Positions 1-15,599 of a stretch of DNA of 64,000 nt are shown piece by piece (position 1 is the first letter of the stretch; every line of letters starts with the position of its first letter). The notes beneath the pieces were generated by a model. The model saw nothing but the letters and a program-made list of their open reading frames with translations, was not told the DNA's origin and made no database searches. Both the position numbers and the translations under genes were made by a program. Source of the DNA: Fratercula arctica (taxonomy: Eukaryota; Chordata; Aves; Charadriiformes; Alcidae); NCBI GenBank assembly GCA_947846985.1, contig CANTUZ010000012.1, forward strand, positions 24,638,135 through 24,702,134, given 5' to 3'.

Positions 1-3000
1 TAGAAGGAGGTTTAAAGGAGGGGAATGGGGAGGCCAAGCAGTGAGGGAAGACATAAGGGAAGTTGGATGTCAGGTAAAACCTTGAAGGTGAGGATGATTA
101 GATTAGATGAGATGCAGACTTAAAGGTTTTGTGTGACAGTAAGTAATGCTGCTGGGGCAGAGAAGGGTCAAGTACTTTGTGTTAGAGAAGCAGAGGATGG
201 CGGTTGTCGCCAGCACAGACAGGAGAAGTCCCGAGGTGAAAGTGGGCATGTGCTTGTCTAGTCTCTCAAACAGCAGAGATACTAAGGTGGAGCAAGACAA
301 TAGATAAATCCTGTTTCCTATACCAAAATCCTGTTTACTGATGCTTACAGCGAGGACAAGGAAACATATCGGAATTTGGAGTCATCCATAACCTTGTATC
401 TCATGCTGTTTGGACTACTTGTAGTAGATTCCCCACGTCATAAGCTGGAAGACAAATGGTAATTGCCACAGTCCCGCAGCGCCATCCCACTGTGCTGCCT
501 GCTACCTACCAAGCTAGCCAGAATAAACTAACGTAAGAGCATAACTCATTATGCAAAAAGGGTCTCCCAGCATCTGGAATGCTGATAAGTAACCAGGTAG
601 ACATGGTGAATGAGACACTGCGCAGTCAGTTTGCCTGTGCAATATCCACTGACAGGCGTTTCATGTACAGGCGGATGGCAGGATGCAATGCACTGTATTC
701 TAGTAAGGTCTTAAGATTTTGTCCTTCCAATGCTGACCTGGAAGCATATTTTCAGTGACCTCATGGTAGAAATGTGCATAGCATCAGTATTAATTAACAA
801 TATTTCAGTACTGTGACCTCTGTGAAAGAAACCTTTGGTGTGCTCTCTCTCTCTTTTCCCCCTGCCCCAGGATGGAATCACTACTTGCACAGCCTATTTG
901 CCACAGCACTCAGGAAGGGCTGGCTGCAGCCTGCACGTTCCCTTTTTTGCCTCAGCCATTGGCCATCCCAGCTCTTTTCAGTAAAGCACCAGAGCAGAAA
1001 TGCTGTATGGCTGGGTCGGCAGGAGTTCATCTGTCTTCGGACAGGAATGGATGAAGGTGGGTCATAGTGCAGTCAGACAGTCTATGTCCCAAGCATGGGA
1101 GGGTCACTGTGCTCCCTACATCAGCTTACTCTTCAATTTCACGACAAAAATAGTGTTCCCCATTTAAAACATTTTAAAAAATCAAATTTGTGAAAAGAGA
1201 GACAAAGAGATGTGCCTCCTCCACTAGGTCCATTGACTGTTTTTCCCAGGGGTTTAATAGAACCAGGGAGCCTGGTGGAACTGTGACATTTCTTTGTGTC
1301 CACTGTGAAAGATTCACATGGTATTGCTCATCTGCACAGTAAACTTCATACTGATAAATATCTGAATACAGGTTTGAACACAGAATTCCCTGGTGGCATG
1401 CTCAAGTTCCTCCGCTGCCAGGTGAAATTATACAGTGACTTTTTATCACTTTTCTGAGTTCTCTGCTAACAAGAATTAGAAAACAGGCATGCATGAGAAT
1501 ACATTTAGATGCAGCTATTAGTTTGCATAATTTATCTTACCAATGTAGTGCAAACCATGTAGGATGTTACAGGAGTGGAGAAAATAGACTCTCAATTTGA
1601 AGTGTAAAGTTCTAATCCTGAGCACTGTGGTGGCACACTATCTCTTGGTGGGACAAAAAGATGAAAAGATGGTCTGGGGTTGGGGATGGGAGTGTCACAT
1701 TTGACTGCTAAACCGCAGACTCCCACTCAGCTGGGCCCTGAGCTTCTGGTACAGGACTCAGTGGAAGTTTGTCAGGTTCGCTGAGGCCTCTGTTGACACT
1801 GCAGTACACAATCACGCATTATCAATTGTAGTTAAAGGAAGGACTTATCTCAGAAATGCTGGTTACTCATCTGAAAAACTATTTGTGCTGATGTTATAGA
1901 TGAGGAAGGCTAGTGTGACACAAGAGTAGTATTGTTGCAGAGTGTATGCTTCCCACAGCACAGAATGTTAATCATTATAAACTTTTGTTTTCTCTGAAGA
2001 AGAACGTTGAAATCACCAAACAGTAAAATGAAGAATAATGTGTATGCTTTGCTGAAATGCACCTTAATCTTATCAAAACCACACTGTGCCTTTCTTTTAG
2101 GAAAGTGTTTCACAATATTTAGCATACTGTAACCAACAACTGCAGAGTTATTACAATTTTTCTTCTGAAGAGGTATTTTCAGCCTGCCACTTGATGAATT
2201 ACCTGTTAAAAGTTTCGGGGTCATGTTATTTTTCTGTTGCTCTAAGTTAAATATTTTCTTTATTGCTGCAGATTCAGTTAAACAATGCACTCACCTTTTA
2301 CCCAGTCTACATACACCTCTCTTTCTGAGAAGCTGGAGAATCCTTTTTCACCTCTTTTCATTTGCATCAACTTGCACTATAGCTTTGGGCTTTTGTGCTA
2401 CTAAAAATTTAAAAGGGTATCTAATGGTATAAAAAAAAATATGATGATTGAAATTTATGTGATAAAACCGTGTTGGATTCAGCTGAATTGTTTTTACTTA
2501 TGCTTCTAAAAGGGAATGCCAATATAGAAATAACATGAAGCATTCATCCCATAGTGCCCCTTTTAAATTCTACGGCCATTGAATAGCCATTTCCTAGTGA
2601 ATATGAAGTGATTAAACATCTGGCTGAATTGTTCAGCCTGAAGCATACAGTTCAAGGGATGGTTGAACTTTCTTTCAAATGTAGTTAGGAGATCACTCAC
2701 AAGTCATTGCAGACATATAGCTTGAGTTGTTACTCCATTTTCTTATGCTATAGTGAAGCAAATCGCTCCAAATCAAAGTTTTATAAGACAAGTGCACTCC
2801 AGAGGCTAATTTTTACTCCTGAATGCATGCATGATTTCCAAATCGTTACGTAGGTAGAGAAGGATTTGGACTCTTCAGATGGGTTGCTGCTAACAGTGGG
2901 AAACCTCCTGTGCAAGGTTGCTGACAAAAGGCAGCACGTAACAGCCAATGAGGTTTTGAAAGTAGAAGCACATAACTTTCAGAATCAGTGAATGCCCCAA

Positions 3001-3154
3001 TAAAATGTGATTACTACCTATAACCTCGGCAATAAAATGCTACAAAGTTCAAGCAAAAATGATTTAATATTAACTTCGATTGTTCCAGCTCTTTACTAGA
3101 AACCTGTGTGTTATATAAAATGTTTAGGTTAAGGCAGGGAGTGATCTTTACAAG

Positions 3155-3205
3155 CCCATGTTGGACTAGACGACTGTCCTGTTTCCTTCTAGCTCTAGTG
3201 TGAAC
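3155..3205 (+). repeat. Possible ancient CR1-like 3' tail
   Basis: The words TTGGACTAGACGAC and CCTTCTAGCTCTAGTG resemble the conserved 3' end of CR1-family LINEs (a TTGGACTAGATGA block followed by a CCTTCCAA/CTCTA block). The stretch is short and diverged. Confidence 0.35.
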
Positions 3206-6200
3206 TGAGTATAAAATCTGTCCAAGTTTGTTAGTATTTTACATTTGTTTCGTAGTTTAAAAATGAAAGGAAATATAAAAATACTTCAGTGTGTGCCTTT
3301 TCCTGCTCCTTTATGGCATGTAAAAGGCTGTTATAAAGGTACAATTATACTTGATGTGTGCCTGCATGTGTGCGCATATAGCTCTTCCTTCAATAACTTC
3401 GAAATCCATCAGTCGGTGTCAACTTATTTCAACAAGGAGTTTGTCTATTCAAGAGATTAAGTTCCTATATGCCTTGTGTGAATCAGTATCCCGAGAGAGG
3501 AAAGTAACTGTTGGGTACTGTGCTGAAAGAAAGGCCAATATGCTCACCCTTTATTCAACAGCAGAGAACCAAGAGAGAGCAAAAGAGGGCTAAAATGCTT
3601 CATTAACTCCCTGCTCATGGAACCATTAGTATTTGGAATATCAATCCACTTTTCATTTTTTTAAAGGACATCGATAAGGAATTTACAGCACAAAGCAACA
3701 TTATACCTTTGAAAATCCCCACACTTTTACCCTTTCAAAATGTGAGGCGGTGAATACGTGGTGCCCACGCTCTGAAAGGCATGCGGTAATTCCTGCTTAG
3801 CAAATGCACCCGGGGAGAGCGATGGCTTTGCAACAGCTTGTCCCCTCGTATGCCCCTGGACAGCGCTGTGTAAGACCACTGTGAAAGGGGGGATCAAAGT
3901 AGTAGTGACGAGCCGTTTCCCAGTTTCAGTGATAATCTTCTGTTGTGCCAAAATACTTTAATAAAAAGCAGCCTTGAGCATCAGTTCACACTCATCCTGT
4001 TTTCTTGCAGGAATATAACACAAGGTGTGCGAGTCTAGGGGCCTCAGATTGCTGAAGGGAGTATGGGCAAGCAGCAGATGATCATCCTACTAAAGAACAA
4101 GACCTCTCCTTTTATGCATTGTTGGACTCCATTTAGAAAGTATTTCCCCTCTATTAAGGAAAAGGTAAATGGCAAATCTTAGTTCTTCAAACATCAGATG
4201 AAAGGGCTGTTAACGATAAAATTTGTGTGCCTATATGTATATATAATATAATGCGTCAAATGCAACATATAACACACCTATTTTTTCTCCTTTTCCTCAC
4301 ATTTATCTCCATGCAAACTGCATGAAAATGACTTAGTATTTCACAGTCAGCAACATTTATGATGAATTATAAATGTGTTTTTCTTAGGTTCTTTTTTGAG
4401 TGGTTTTTTTTTAACTGAAAATAAGAAAAAGATTTCTTTTTAGTCCCAACTGAAAGTTTTGCTTACAATGCAGTGTTTCTTCCCTGTCAAAGTGAATGCA
4501 AAGAAAAGGAAAGAGGAAAATTAATTCTTCTTCTCAGCATCTGTTTCACGGGGTGAAGAAGGAGGTGCCTGCTTCAGGATTGGACCCATAGAACTGACCT
4601 TCAAAATCCTGCTCCTGTGAGTATCTCTATTGATATTAGTACAGTGTAAGTTTATGCATCATTGGGTCTAGAATTTTGAAAAAAAACACATAATGCTATG
4701 TAGTTTGTGTAGCAATTCTGGTACTAAAGCTGTTTTGTTCCCTTCAATTACTATAGAAGGATATCTGTTTTTTCTGGTGTCAACAAACTAACTGCAAAAG
4801 TGTGCTGTGGCAGATCCTTAACTCTTAACTTGCATGAACATACATCCTTTGACTTCTGCATAAAAAAAATCAGAATTAAGCCCATTCGATTAATAGTCAG
4901 CCTTGTGGGTCTGATCTGCTTTTTAGGATGCACAATGTTGTCCTCTGGGGAATCAGAACACAAGACTAAGTCTAGTAAATTTTATAGTACTGCTGGTGAA
5001 TTTATTCTCAATATATTGAATCAGCAGTTTCATGCTATTGTACAGCAGCCTTGGATTAAGGTCTCTGTGGTCTTCTTCAAGTCACACATATTTTAGTATT
5101 ATCTGAAAGGATTTCTAATATGTAATGTTCCTTTCCTGTTTGGTGATTTATTGGATTAGATTTTTCTTACAGCTACCCCATTTTTCCAGATGACACTTAT
5201 TCTAAGAGTTTATAGGTAAACTTTACCTCCTACATCAGCTTTCATTTGTAAAATTTCTTAGAAAACAGCAACATCAAATTTCAACAGAGATCAATACCAC
5301 ACACAGGGGTGGATTGTAAATAGTGTAAAATATTAAAGACAAAGTCCTAGTAAGAACTAAATTTATTTTCCACAAAATAAATATTCAATTAAAACTCAAT
5401 CAACTAAGTATAATATGGAAAATATTTTTAACTTGTGACACAAGAGACATGCTAATTTCAGAAAGCCGCTTTAATGTGGTAGCAGGCAGGCAGAGTAATC
5501 TCTCAACACACTTAGGGTTCTGTTCTTTCAAGTGCTGTATGCCCCAGAACACTGTTTTTTGCATGCATTAACACAAGAGTTACTTAAATTGGCTCTTGTT
5601 TAATTACACTATGTGGTTACTCTTCTGTTTAATAGTGTTTGCATTTATTTCCAGTACAGCTATTCAAGGAGATGTGAAGTATGGCAAAAGGGCAAGCCGT
5701 AAGAGAAGTGTAAACTTCCTCTTTTATCAGATGACACCTACAAAAGTTGGTTTGTGTACACAGCACGGGACTGTATTCACAGTTATACTGACGGGAATAT
5801 GCAAATAATCTTCTGATGTCATGCCTAAAAAGGAGTTACTTTAACATTACAGCACTGTAAATGAGAGAAGAATAATTTTCCAGGTAAGTATTAGTGATAA
5901 CCAGGGTTGGACACTGATGAACCACACAAAGAATGTAATACACTGGATGTTCCATACCATTTCTAGTTACCGTCAAACCAGCAGTTTTATATTTTAAAAG
6001 TTCTTTATCTTTTGATTGCACAGCATCGCAATCTTTTTCAGCAATTAAAATATGTTGATTTATATTCTACTTTTCATAGTCCTCTTAATACTTTTGACAA
6101 ACACCCAACTGTGTAAGGGCAGATACTTCCCTCTGCCCATACTAGGATCACTGAAACAATATAGTGTGCTAAACAGGACAGAAAGTCACCTGTAATAAAC

Positions 6201-8884
6201 CTTTGGCAATAGAGGCTGATGTTACTGTAAAACACTGCACTTGCCATACAAATGTATTGCACTGTGTTTTCCTCTGTTTTGTATTAGAACAGCCAAAAAA
6301 ACCCACAGCAAAAGCAGTAAGAAATGATGAGAAACAGTATCTTCAGTCAAAGCGTGAAAGGAGACGGTATAGTGATAAAGAAAAAATATAGAAACGTTGT
6401 GTTACATCCCAAGGGCTGCAGCAGTAAGTCACTTGGGCAGAGATGAAATGAGAAAGACCCAATGATAAGGGACAAAGTGAAAGAAAATTCAGCATTATGA
6501 ATGGGGGTTGTCACGTATTAAACCAGTATCCATCTGACTTGATAGAAAAAGTTGTTTTAAACCACCACCAAAGGAAGCTGGAGTCATCCAAGAAGGTTGT
6601 GGACAAGTAGTGAGAACGTGTGATGCATGATCCAATGAGCAATGTACACGGGAATGATCCAAAAGACTTAGTACTTCTCTTTACCTCTTAAAAGCATTGC
6701 AGGAGGCTCTCGGCATGTAGCTACTACCTTCTAGCTAAATCCTTTCAACTATGAACATCGTCCTCAAGAAAATTAGCTCCTTTCCCAACAAAGTCAAGTG
6801 TAAAAGAGCAGAGAGAGGCATGCTATTAAAAATCACAGGAAGTGTTGATTGAATGAATGTTTAAGGAATAGGCAAGTGTGTATTTAAATGTTTTTTCCAT
6901 TTATCCTTTCATTTGGCTTTGTTTCATTTATTCCCACTTCCTGTTTCCTGTATTCTAATTTGGAAATCTCTGAAGTATCATTAAAATATAAATAAGGTTG
7001 TCACAACTCTGCCCAGGTCCCATACAGACCTGATTAGCTCTGCAGTTAGGATTAATATTAATGTTTAAAAATATCCCTGAAGAAACTTTTTATTTGGGCT
7101 GCTTGTTATGTTGATGAGAGGGACTTTTGCAGTACCAAACACAGAATGAACAGGAACCTTGCAGGTAAAAATGACTGTGGACTGTGACACAGCTCAGCCA
7201 GCCTCTGACTTTCTTTGCTGTCACAGCTGGACGCAGGTATCAACACTTTGAGTCCCTAAACTGGGTTCCTAGATGTCTGTATGCAACAGAAGATTAGATG
7301 TGAGTTTAGGAAAAAGGGACAGAGCCTGTACATCTAATTTCTTAGGTTTTTCTTAGCTCATTTCTGAATGACAGCAGGAGCAATGAACAATAAAATCAGG
7401 TTGCTCTGATTACTTCCCATTAACCCATGAGTGCACCATACACCACAATTCTGGGAGCTAATTTTTAATCAGATTAACAGAAACTCTGTCAATGGGCAAG
7501 AGCTTGTAATAAAATGGCAACGTTTTCTTCAAAAAATCATTTTTTGCGTGTCTTATGTTCAAGTGTTTCACAACCTACTACTAATCTGGGTCTGAGTACC
7601 ATTTACTTTGGTTTGTAATTAAGTTTAATATGAGTTTTATTTTTGAAGATTTACCATGACCGAAATATTACTTTGATACCCAAATATAAGACAATTTATT
7701 GATTAAACCCAGATTTATCAAAGGAAAGTGCACTGCGACTCTGCCTCTAATAAGTTTTTCTGAGGCGTATTAGAACTTTTTAAAATATGGCTACGTAGGT
7801 CTGTACGAGGGCAATTTTCCTGGTACATAAAATAACCTGAATGATTTAGCAGTATAAATGAATGCGAGATTATACAAATATTCAGCATCATTTCACTGAC
7901 AGGTAATGGATTGAATTCTCTCTTCGGCTCTCTTCTTTTTTTAAACTAATATGACTGAGGGTCTGCTTCCTTTAGAATATAAGATCTTTAGGGGGCGGAC
8001 TGCCTATTACTATGTTTTTATGCAGTACCTGTTTATGTTACTATAAATCTTATAGTAGAAAAGGACTGCCTGACTGCATGGAGCATCCATGGACACTTCT
8101 CTGTAAATAAAATTATCTATCTTTCAATTTAAACTGCCAGCCCCCAAAATAAACCCAGAAAGTCCAGTTAAATAACACAGTAAGATATTATTAGTGAAGC
8201 ATACTGTCTCCTTACATAAATATAAGCATCAGCTTAACCATGAGAATATTTTGCTCAATATTTTTTGTACTGGGGCATAACCATATAACCTGACATCCGA
8301 TGTAACACCATCCTAGGTATGGTATTATACAGTATCCTGCACTTGGATGGTTTGTAAGAAATGATTTCATTATAAAGGTCTTTGAGAGTGATTCTACAAT
8401 TCATATGCAGACAGAAACACAAAAATGCCTGGGCTTCAACAGAAGACTTCAAGGAGCCAGCCCTTAGTTTTATTGCTTTATATCTGTGAAAGCTCTGATA
8501 ATGCACGCATTTTTTAAGCACAACCTAACATAAGCCAACTTCTAAATTCAGCTTCTGGTGACAGCTCCTTTTATATTTCCTCTTGCATGAGCACACACAG
8601 CACCAAAATCCAATCTACTGTGTCAAATATATGCATTTTGCAAATATATGACTATTTGATAAATGGACTTAAATCTGGGGTTTTTTTTAGGTTACTTTTA
8701 ACAACTGAGAAATGTTCATAGTTTATTTTTTAGCTCACATGTTGCATGCAAATTCCCTCTTTCTACCGTGCAGTGTGAATATCAAGTTCCCTGAGATGTC
8801 TGAACTAGATTCACTGTGAGTACTTATCCGCAATATGCAATTAAAATGTAATTCGTTTCTAGATATCATCAATATTCTGTCATT

Positions 8885-8945
8885 GCATAAGGGGAATGGA
8901 CTAGATGACCCATGAAGTCTATTCCTACCCTCATATCTATTATGA
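8885..8945 (+). repeat. Ancient CR1 3'-end fragment
   Basis: GGAATGGACTAGATGACC, then TCTATTCCTACCCTCATATCTATTATGATT, split here by position, follows the order of the CR1 3' terminus: a TGGACTAGATGA block, a CCTTCCAACCCTA-like block and an ATTCTATGATT tail. It is diverged and only about 60 bp long. Confidence 0.5.
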
Positions 8946-11900
8946 TTACCTTATATTAGTAAAATTGCTTTTTAAGGTCACTTATATGTGGTGGTTCCCT
9001 TTACGCAAATATTTGGTACATTTGGCCATTCACGTGTATTTCTTCATGCTCTGTTTAGGATGCATTCAGTACAGGTAGAGCATTAAATGAAGCAAAAACC
9101 TGATATTTTCTTGTAAATAATTCATAAAACAATGTTACGACCCTTATTCCCTATGAGGCATCCACATAATGAGCCACCCAAATGAAGCAGCGAAAACATC
9201 CACTTCCCCTGCCATGGGTGTGCCCCTGACAAAGTCCTCAGGGTCAGAAACCCATCAATCTCTTTTCACACATGAGCTAATCAATTCAAAGAGGGAAGTG
9301 CCAATGAGCTATTAGATCAATATGGTGAAGTATGGAGATTGATCTTATCCCGGAGTGACTACATTAACAGACTCGTCAGCGTGACCTCTGCCCTGCGGCG
9401 CGCATTATACAGGATTGCAAGTCTGATATCTGAATGAAGACCTCAGGTCATTGCTTTTAATAATCTGCTTTGCTGAAAGAATTAAAAGTAAATCTGTAAA
9501 GGGATAACTAATGAAAATATGAAGTCCTTTCTTCTCCTCTCGTCTTGGAACGCTTGCAGAAATCACGCCAGCTTTTCACAGCAACCAGCAACATTGACTG
9601 TCTCGCATAGAAACCTGCTCAGCTGTGCCTGGCTATTGGCATTTGAGGTAACACATATAAAACAACCCATAATATTTTGCTCTCCTGCCACAAAAATTAA
9701 TAAAAGAAACCAAACGCAAAACAATAAAAAGTACTAGCTGTGTAAAAATTGATTAAAGGCTTGGATTAATTACTCCAATTGGTTTGCGAGAACTGCCAGA
9801 TTGAGAGCTATACGGGAGTCCTGGTGGTCCAAATTACTGAGATGGTGTAAGTGGGATTGCAGTAGCTGCCACTGCTGTGAAAGGTGCTCACAGCGCTGCC
9901 ACGGACTGAGCGTGGACTTTGCCTGCCAAGCAAAATCTTCCCAATGCTTGCATCAACTCAAGGTCCGGCCCTGGGAGTCTCAGTCTGTTTTCATTTAGGC
10001 CAAAGACCAGTCATTTCAGGGGGAATTCATCTGATCAGTGGAGCCTGGCTTCCCAATATTCAGGAGGAATATGTGTATACCTCCTATAATGCTTTCCTGT
10101 CCCCTGATCAACCTATACTGGTAGGTGTCACCAACTTTACAGGAAGGCTGTACATGAAGTGACCACAAGTAATATTATAAGCAACCATTTCAGGCCTCTC
10201 ATTTTAAAGACTAATCTTTTTGATATATAGTTTCAGAGATGCTGAAAATACGTACACTTTGTTCTCTCAGAGCATGATATTAATATTGGTAATATTTTTA
10301 AAACCCTGAATAATATCATTGCAATGAAATATTTATGTATATAACACATTTTAATACTGTATTTTTATTATACCAAACATTTTTATTGTTCATTGTATAA
10401 TTGAATCAATGAATTAGAAGAGGTTACTAAAAAAGGATTAATGCATTTTTAATGAAACTGAATGATATAGCTTCTGTTAGTCGCTGAGAATAATGGCAGA
10501 TCTATCAGGTTTATACAGATAAGAGCTTTGTGAGTTTATCTGAAAGCCCACATAATGGGGCTCATTTAACTGTAACCTAGAAAAACAGACTTAGCGATCC
10601 TATTCAGGGTTTTAATTCATTGTTTACGTGTATGATCTCTCTTCCGCCTTGTGATCAGATCACCTGTCTAATCATGAAAATATGAATCTGTTTAGCAGAT
10701 ACATCTATTTCCAGTTGTAAAACACTTTTTGAAAACAATGCTCTTTCAAAGTCTAAATGGAAGAACCAAGCAAGCCATACAATTCCACTGGGAAATATTT
10801 CTGAACTCTTAGGTTAATAGACAGGGGAACTGGTGAGAACTTTGTACGTTAATAGTGAGAATGTGGACGTTTCAATGCTCGCACAGCTTGAATCCTTAAT
10901 TAGTCCACCAGCCTAAATTATAAATACTTTCCAGGTAGAAACTGCTATGCTTAAAAATATCCCAAAAAAGAATGCTTATATTAGTATAACACTGATTGAA
11001 GTTTTAACATTGCACCAAATGTTATGTAGAAAATGAAAACAGCAGTTGCAAAGTTGGCTCTGAATCCTACACAGATATTGCGTTCTTTGCAATGCAGCAT
11101 TTAATTTTCTATTGTTTTGCAATGGATATAAAAATAGATAATGAAATTTTATATTAGTACAAGATATACATATTGTGGAGGGGGGACTTTATAATGACAC
11201 CCTTAGAAATGTATCTGCATTTTCCACTGGGAGGTATGTTATTAAACTTGTTTTAAAGAGAAGGACTCTAATATTTCTTCTATCTTTAAGTAGAAACTGA
11301 GAGTATATACATAATACATACATGTGTATGGTACACAAGATGCTGTAGTATTGCTCAAGGACGTGTGAATTTTGTGAGACCACGTAATTCATAGTGGTAC
11401 ACCACAATTAAATAAATCACACCACCAAAGTGGGCATACATTTTCTTCTACCACTATGATGTGGTTTTTACATCATGTTCTTTCCAAACAAACTAAAAAG
11501 CTGTTCTAGAATAGAGGTGGTTTAGATTTAAAAGGGTTTTAGAATTCTGATATTATATTTGTATCTTTCCATTTATAAAGCAAGGAACTTAATACACATC
11601 CAACAGTACTGGCCTCAGAAGGACTGTGATTCAGGAAAGCACTTTACATGTTTATTGAAGCATTTCTCCTGATCTCACTGATGGGAAGCAGATGCTTATA
11701 TATTTTCACTAAAACGAAGGTGATTCTACTGAACAGGGGCAAGGGAAAGTAAAGTTACAGCATATACAGAACTAAAATATCTTTTCCATGAATAATAATA
11801 ATATCTTTTTTAAATTCAGTGTCTCACATTCAACAAGTGCTAGAAGTAAATGCTGCCTCCCAATGGAAACGTGAAGTTTGTTTCCCAATAAAATAAACCA

Positions 11901-14900
11901 CAAAATTTCTAGTCCCATTGTTTTATCAGGTGTTCGGTCTTTAACTTACTTCTAGTAAGAATTGAACAATTTTCATTCTGGATTTCACAATCAAATGTTT
12001 TGTTTTACGAACTTCATATCATGGGCTCAAAATGCAGAGTTTCTGGAGTAAGGAGGTTGTATTTTCCCTGTGGCAACAACTACTTAAAAACTGCTCGGGA
12101 ATATGAGGAAGCAAAAATGGATTAGTGATAGAGTTCAAATGAGGTAATGAAGTTCATAATAAACACAATTTATCTTATAATTCTTCAATTTAGCACATAG
12201 CTGCACAGCTCATAACTGCAATATCACTGTCACACATGTGCTATTAACAGATGCATCTGTCTGGTCACAGAGTCTATGGCTGCATTAGGGATATCTGCTC
12301 CTGGCATCTGTTTAGATGGTTGTTAGGTATCTGAGTACAAATAAGTGATATACATTATTTTATAATCAATGAAACGTGTCACTAGCTTTTGTGTAACACA
12401 GGAATGACTGAACAGATTTTTTTTTAAAAAAACCCTCTATCCAATTTCTACTGTAAGCAAGCACTTACAGGCAGAGAACGTTCATGAAAACTTTCAGAAC
12501 AAAAAGATAATCTTCTGGGAAAGTTACAATAGATTGAAAATACATGTCTAGAATCAAAATGCTTCCTCAGCCTCGACAGAATAAATAATAAATGCTTTCT
12601 AGGTAACTACTGCAGCTCTTTTGATAACATATATATTAATAAATTAAAAATGTCTGTAGATTGACAAGTGGTTTGTGGGCTTATACTGGAAAGCCGACAG
12701 CTAATTATGAAAGCCTGACTTGACTAATCAATTATTCAGATGAACATTAGGTGCCTATTATATGCGTAAACATGGGATTTATATTTCCCCTAAGTAACTT
12801 TCTAAAATAACAAACCCCAAACATGCAAATTTGTAATAGAAAGAAATGGCACTATTATGCACTTATTGCACATGCAGAACTCCCACTGAATTACTCAGGG
12901 AACACTGAATTGGGAGCCTCGGTCTTCTGATTCTGAGCAACACAGCAATAGCAGCACATGCCATGTTGTATTTGTTACGCATGTAATATTGATTTAGCTC
13001 GTTCTTGCTGGTCATGTCTCAAATTCATTTCATGTTTAGGAGATGAGGGAAAGAAGAAGTATCCCTGGATTCATATTTGCAATACATTTTTATGCCTGTT
13101 GAACACAAGATTATCTGATAAATTAATAAGACCATGGCTCTTGACTGCAGGAAGAATAAGCCTTTGAAAAGGAGCACAAGTGAAAAGGTTTATATTTGCT
13201 TCATTCCCCACCTCCTGTATGTAAAGATTGGGAGAGTGCTAGCATTAGAGAATGGATTCACTGGCGTTTCATTTAATGTGCGAGGCACAAGACACAGTAA
13301 GGTAATGCATGATCGTCCTTAGCATTTAGAAAAGACCATGCTCTTAAACGGAATACAGCAACAGGGAAACCAGAAATAGATGTGACCAGACACCTGCTGA
13401 CAAACAGTGACAAATCCCACTGACACTGCAGTGACCCCCAGTTAGTCAAGATTTAATTAAAGAGTATAATTAAGTCAGTGGAACAGAACACTAATGAGTG
13501 GTGTTTTTTTATATGGGTAATTACACTTAAGAATACAAAGCAAGCTAGGCCCCTAAATATATCATTAAAATGAACAGTATATAATGACAATCAGAGCTTT
13601 AAGTACTTTTTTTTTCTTTCTCTGCAATAATGCAGGTTGAAACAACACAGCTCGTCAAGCATCTGTATAAATGCTAACGAACGCTATTGGCCCAATCCTG
13701 TGTGTGTCTAAGCATGTTGGTAACATGACCTTGGTGGCACAATGCACACCAGGAAGGCTGGTGTGCATGGGTTTGCTGGGCTCTGTCTGTCCTTGTGTTT
13801 GCATCTGTTTGTACCACGCAGGGGTCACTTCGCCTTGTTTTCTAACACATGACATTCTGTTGCTATTCTCTTACAAGTCACACATCCTCCAGATTTCATT
13901 TATCAAGTGTGTTGATTACAAGGAAGGCATACATTACAAATTGTTCCTATGATTATCTGCACGTTGGGTGCAATATACCTTTACAATCAAACACAGATTT
14001 CTTGCGGCAGTGCTATTTTATGCCTGATCCAGTTCTCTGGAATTCAGTTTGGGAATCTTTAGGCAGTTGAATGAAATAGCTGAAATATCTTTGTCTACGT
14101 GATATTTGCTTATATTGCAAACAGAAAAGTATTGTAAAGTAGATTTACTAGGCCAACATGTTAAACTGGGGTGGAAAACATCATCGTGAATAATGACGAT
14201 GATGGTAAGGGAAAAACAACTTTCCTACGGTCTCAAAGATTTAAAAGAATGCCTGTGTAGTTTGGGGCCAGCCCTCTGCCGGGATTACTCTATGTGCTCC
14301 CAGCTGGTAGCCTGCAGTTCATGACAGCCTTTTATCCGTTATCAAAGCAACAAGTGGAAAAGCAGATCCTCCTGCCTGCTAACACTGTTCAGTTCTCTCT
14401 GTAGAATTTCTGCTTCTAAATCTTTCCTTTTAACAAGTCCTCAGATTTCCTTCCTACTGCTGCAGGAGACACTAAATATGTCTCTCAAGTCTTTATCCCA
14501 CTTGTCTAACTTGAACTCTGCAGGACGTTAAAGGAAGAGAGAATAATTGCATTACAACAGGACGTTTTCTACAGGAACTGACTGAAACGCAGAGCCTGGT
14601 CCTGCTCACACTGGAGAGCTGAGAGTTCAGCAGTCGAGTTCAGTGACAGCAAAAGCAGATCCTAATTACTCAAACAACACAGTACCGATATCACACTTCA
14701 ATTACAATTTCAGACTGAGACATGAGTTGGGCTTAAATTTAATCTACTAACCTATTAATCTACTTATTTATATAAGTACAAGTTTTACTGTAACAAAAGC
14801 AAAGCAAACAAACGCCTTTGAAACTTATGACATATATACTGTGCTTACTTTGCTCTTTTAGTAGTACAGGAAAAATAAAAAAATGTAGAACTGGGTGATA

Positions 14901-15599
14901 TTTAAGTATAATTAATGTGAATTCTTTCAAGCAACATGTATCCACTGAAACTGAACAGTTATTTGCTATTAAAACAAATTTAAATGAATATACTTTATAT
15001 AGAAAAAATATACATCCTGCTTTCCTTAAATCATGCTGTCATAGAGTAAGCAGTCTTAGAAATGCAATCCTATAACAGTTACTACAAGTATATTTTGAAA
15101 ATCAAGCGAACAACTTAGCAAGCTGTTATGTAGGCTACGTGAAGCCATAATATATGTTAAGGGGGTTTAATTGTTTTTTTAAACTCCTCGCTTTTTAAAC
15201 AGACTTTCCCACGGTTTGCTGCAGTTATGCAATGACAGAAGATGCTGTGGGAATGCCAGCGTGGCGATGAATCCCTCTCTGCAGTGAGGCCTTTGCCACC
15301 AGGCTCCTCCGTGCACGTCTCAGTGCCTCCTCCAGCCGGGCACAAGAGATGGAGCAGGGACCAGATCCTGCCACTGCTCTGCCCTGCCCTGCCCGCAGAG
15401 CAGTCCTATCGCACTCAGCAGAATTAGACCTCGGTATCTAACACTACTCATTTAAGCCTGTTACAGGTTTTTAAAGCACGCAAAAGAACAATTTGTCTCT
15501 GAGTCCTCTGGAAGTAGGCTAAGATGTGGGCAGCAGTGTCTCATTTTTACAAGGCGCCTGAGGTAACTGTTCTGGGTAGGGCCCCAATGAATGTAATCT

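Larger units (their letters stand above)
1..15150 (-). other. NR5A2 intron 5 (left part), AT-rich
   Basis: This is non-coding, AT-rich DNA with only short chance reading frames. I found no ligand-binding-domain exon. Possible old CR1 3' tails are near 3155-3205 and 8885-8945. 9300-9480 contains GATA- and homeodomain-like words (TTGATCTTATC, TTTTAATAATC) but no firm element. An NR5A consensus site is at 13726-13734. Confidence 0.75.

Noticed and set aside
9955..9965. TCAAGGTCC as an NR5A site.
   Set aside because: The last base is C where the consensus needs a purine.
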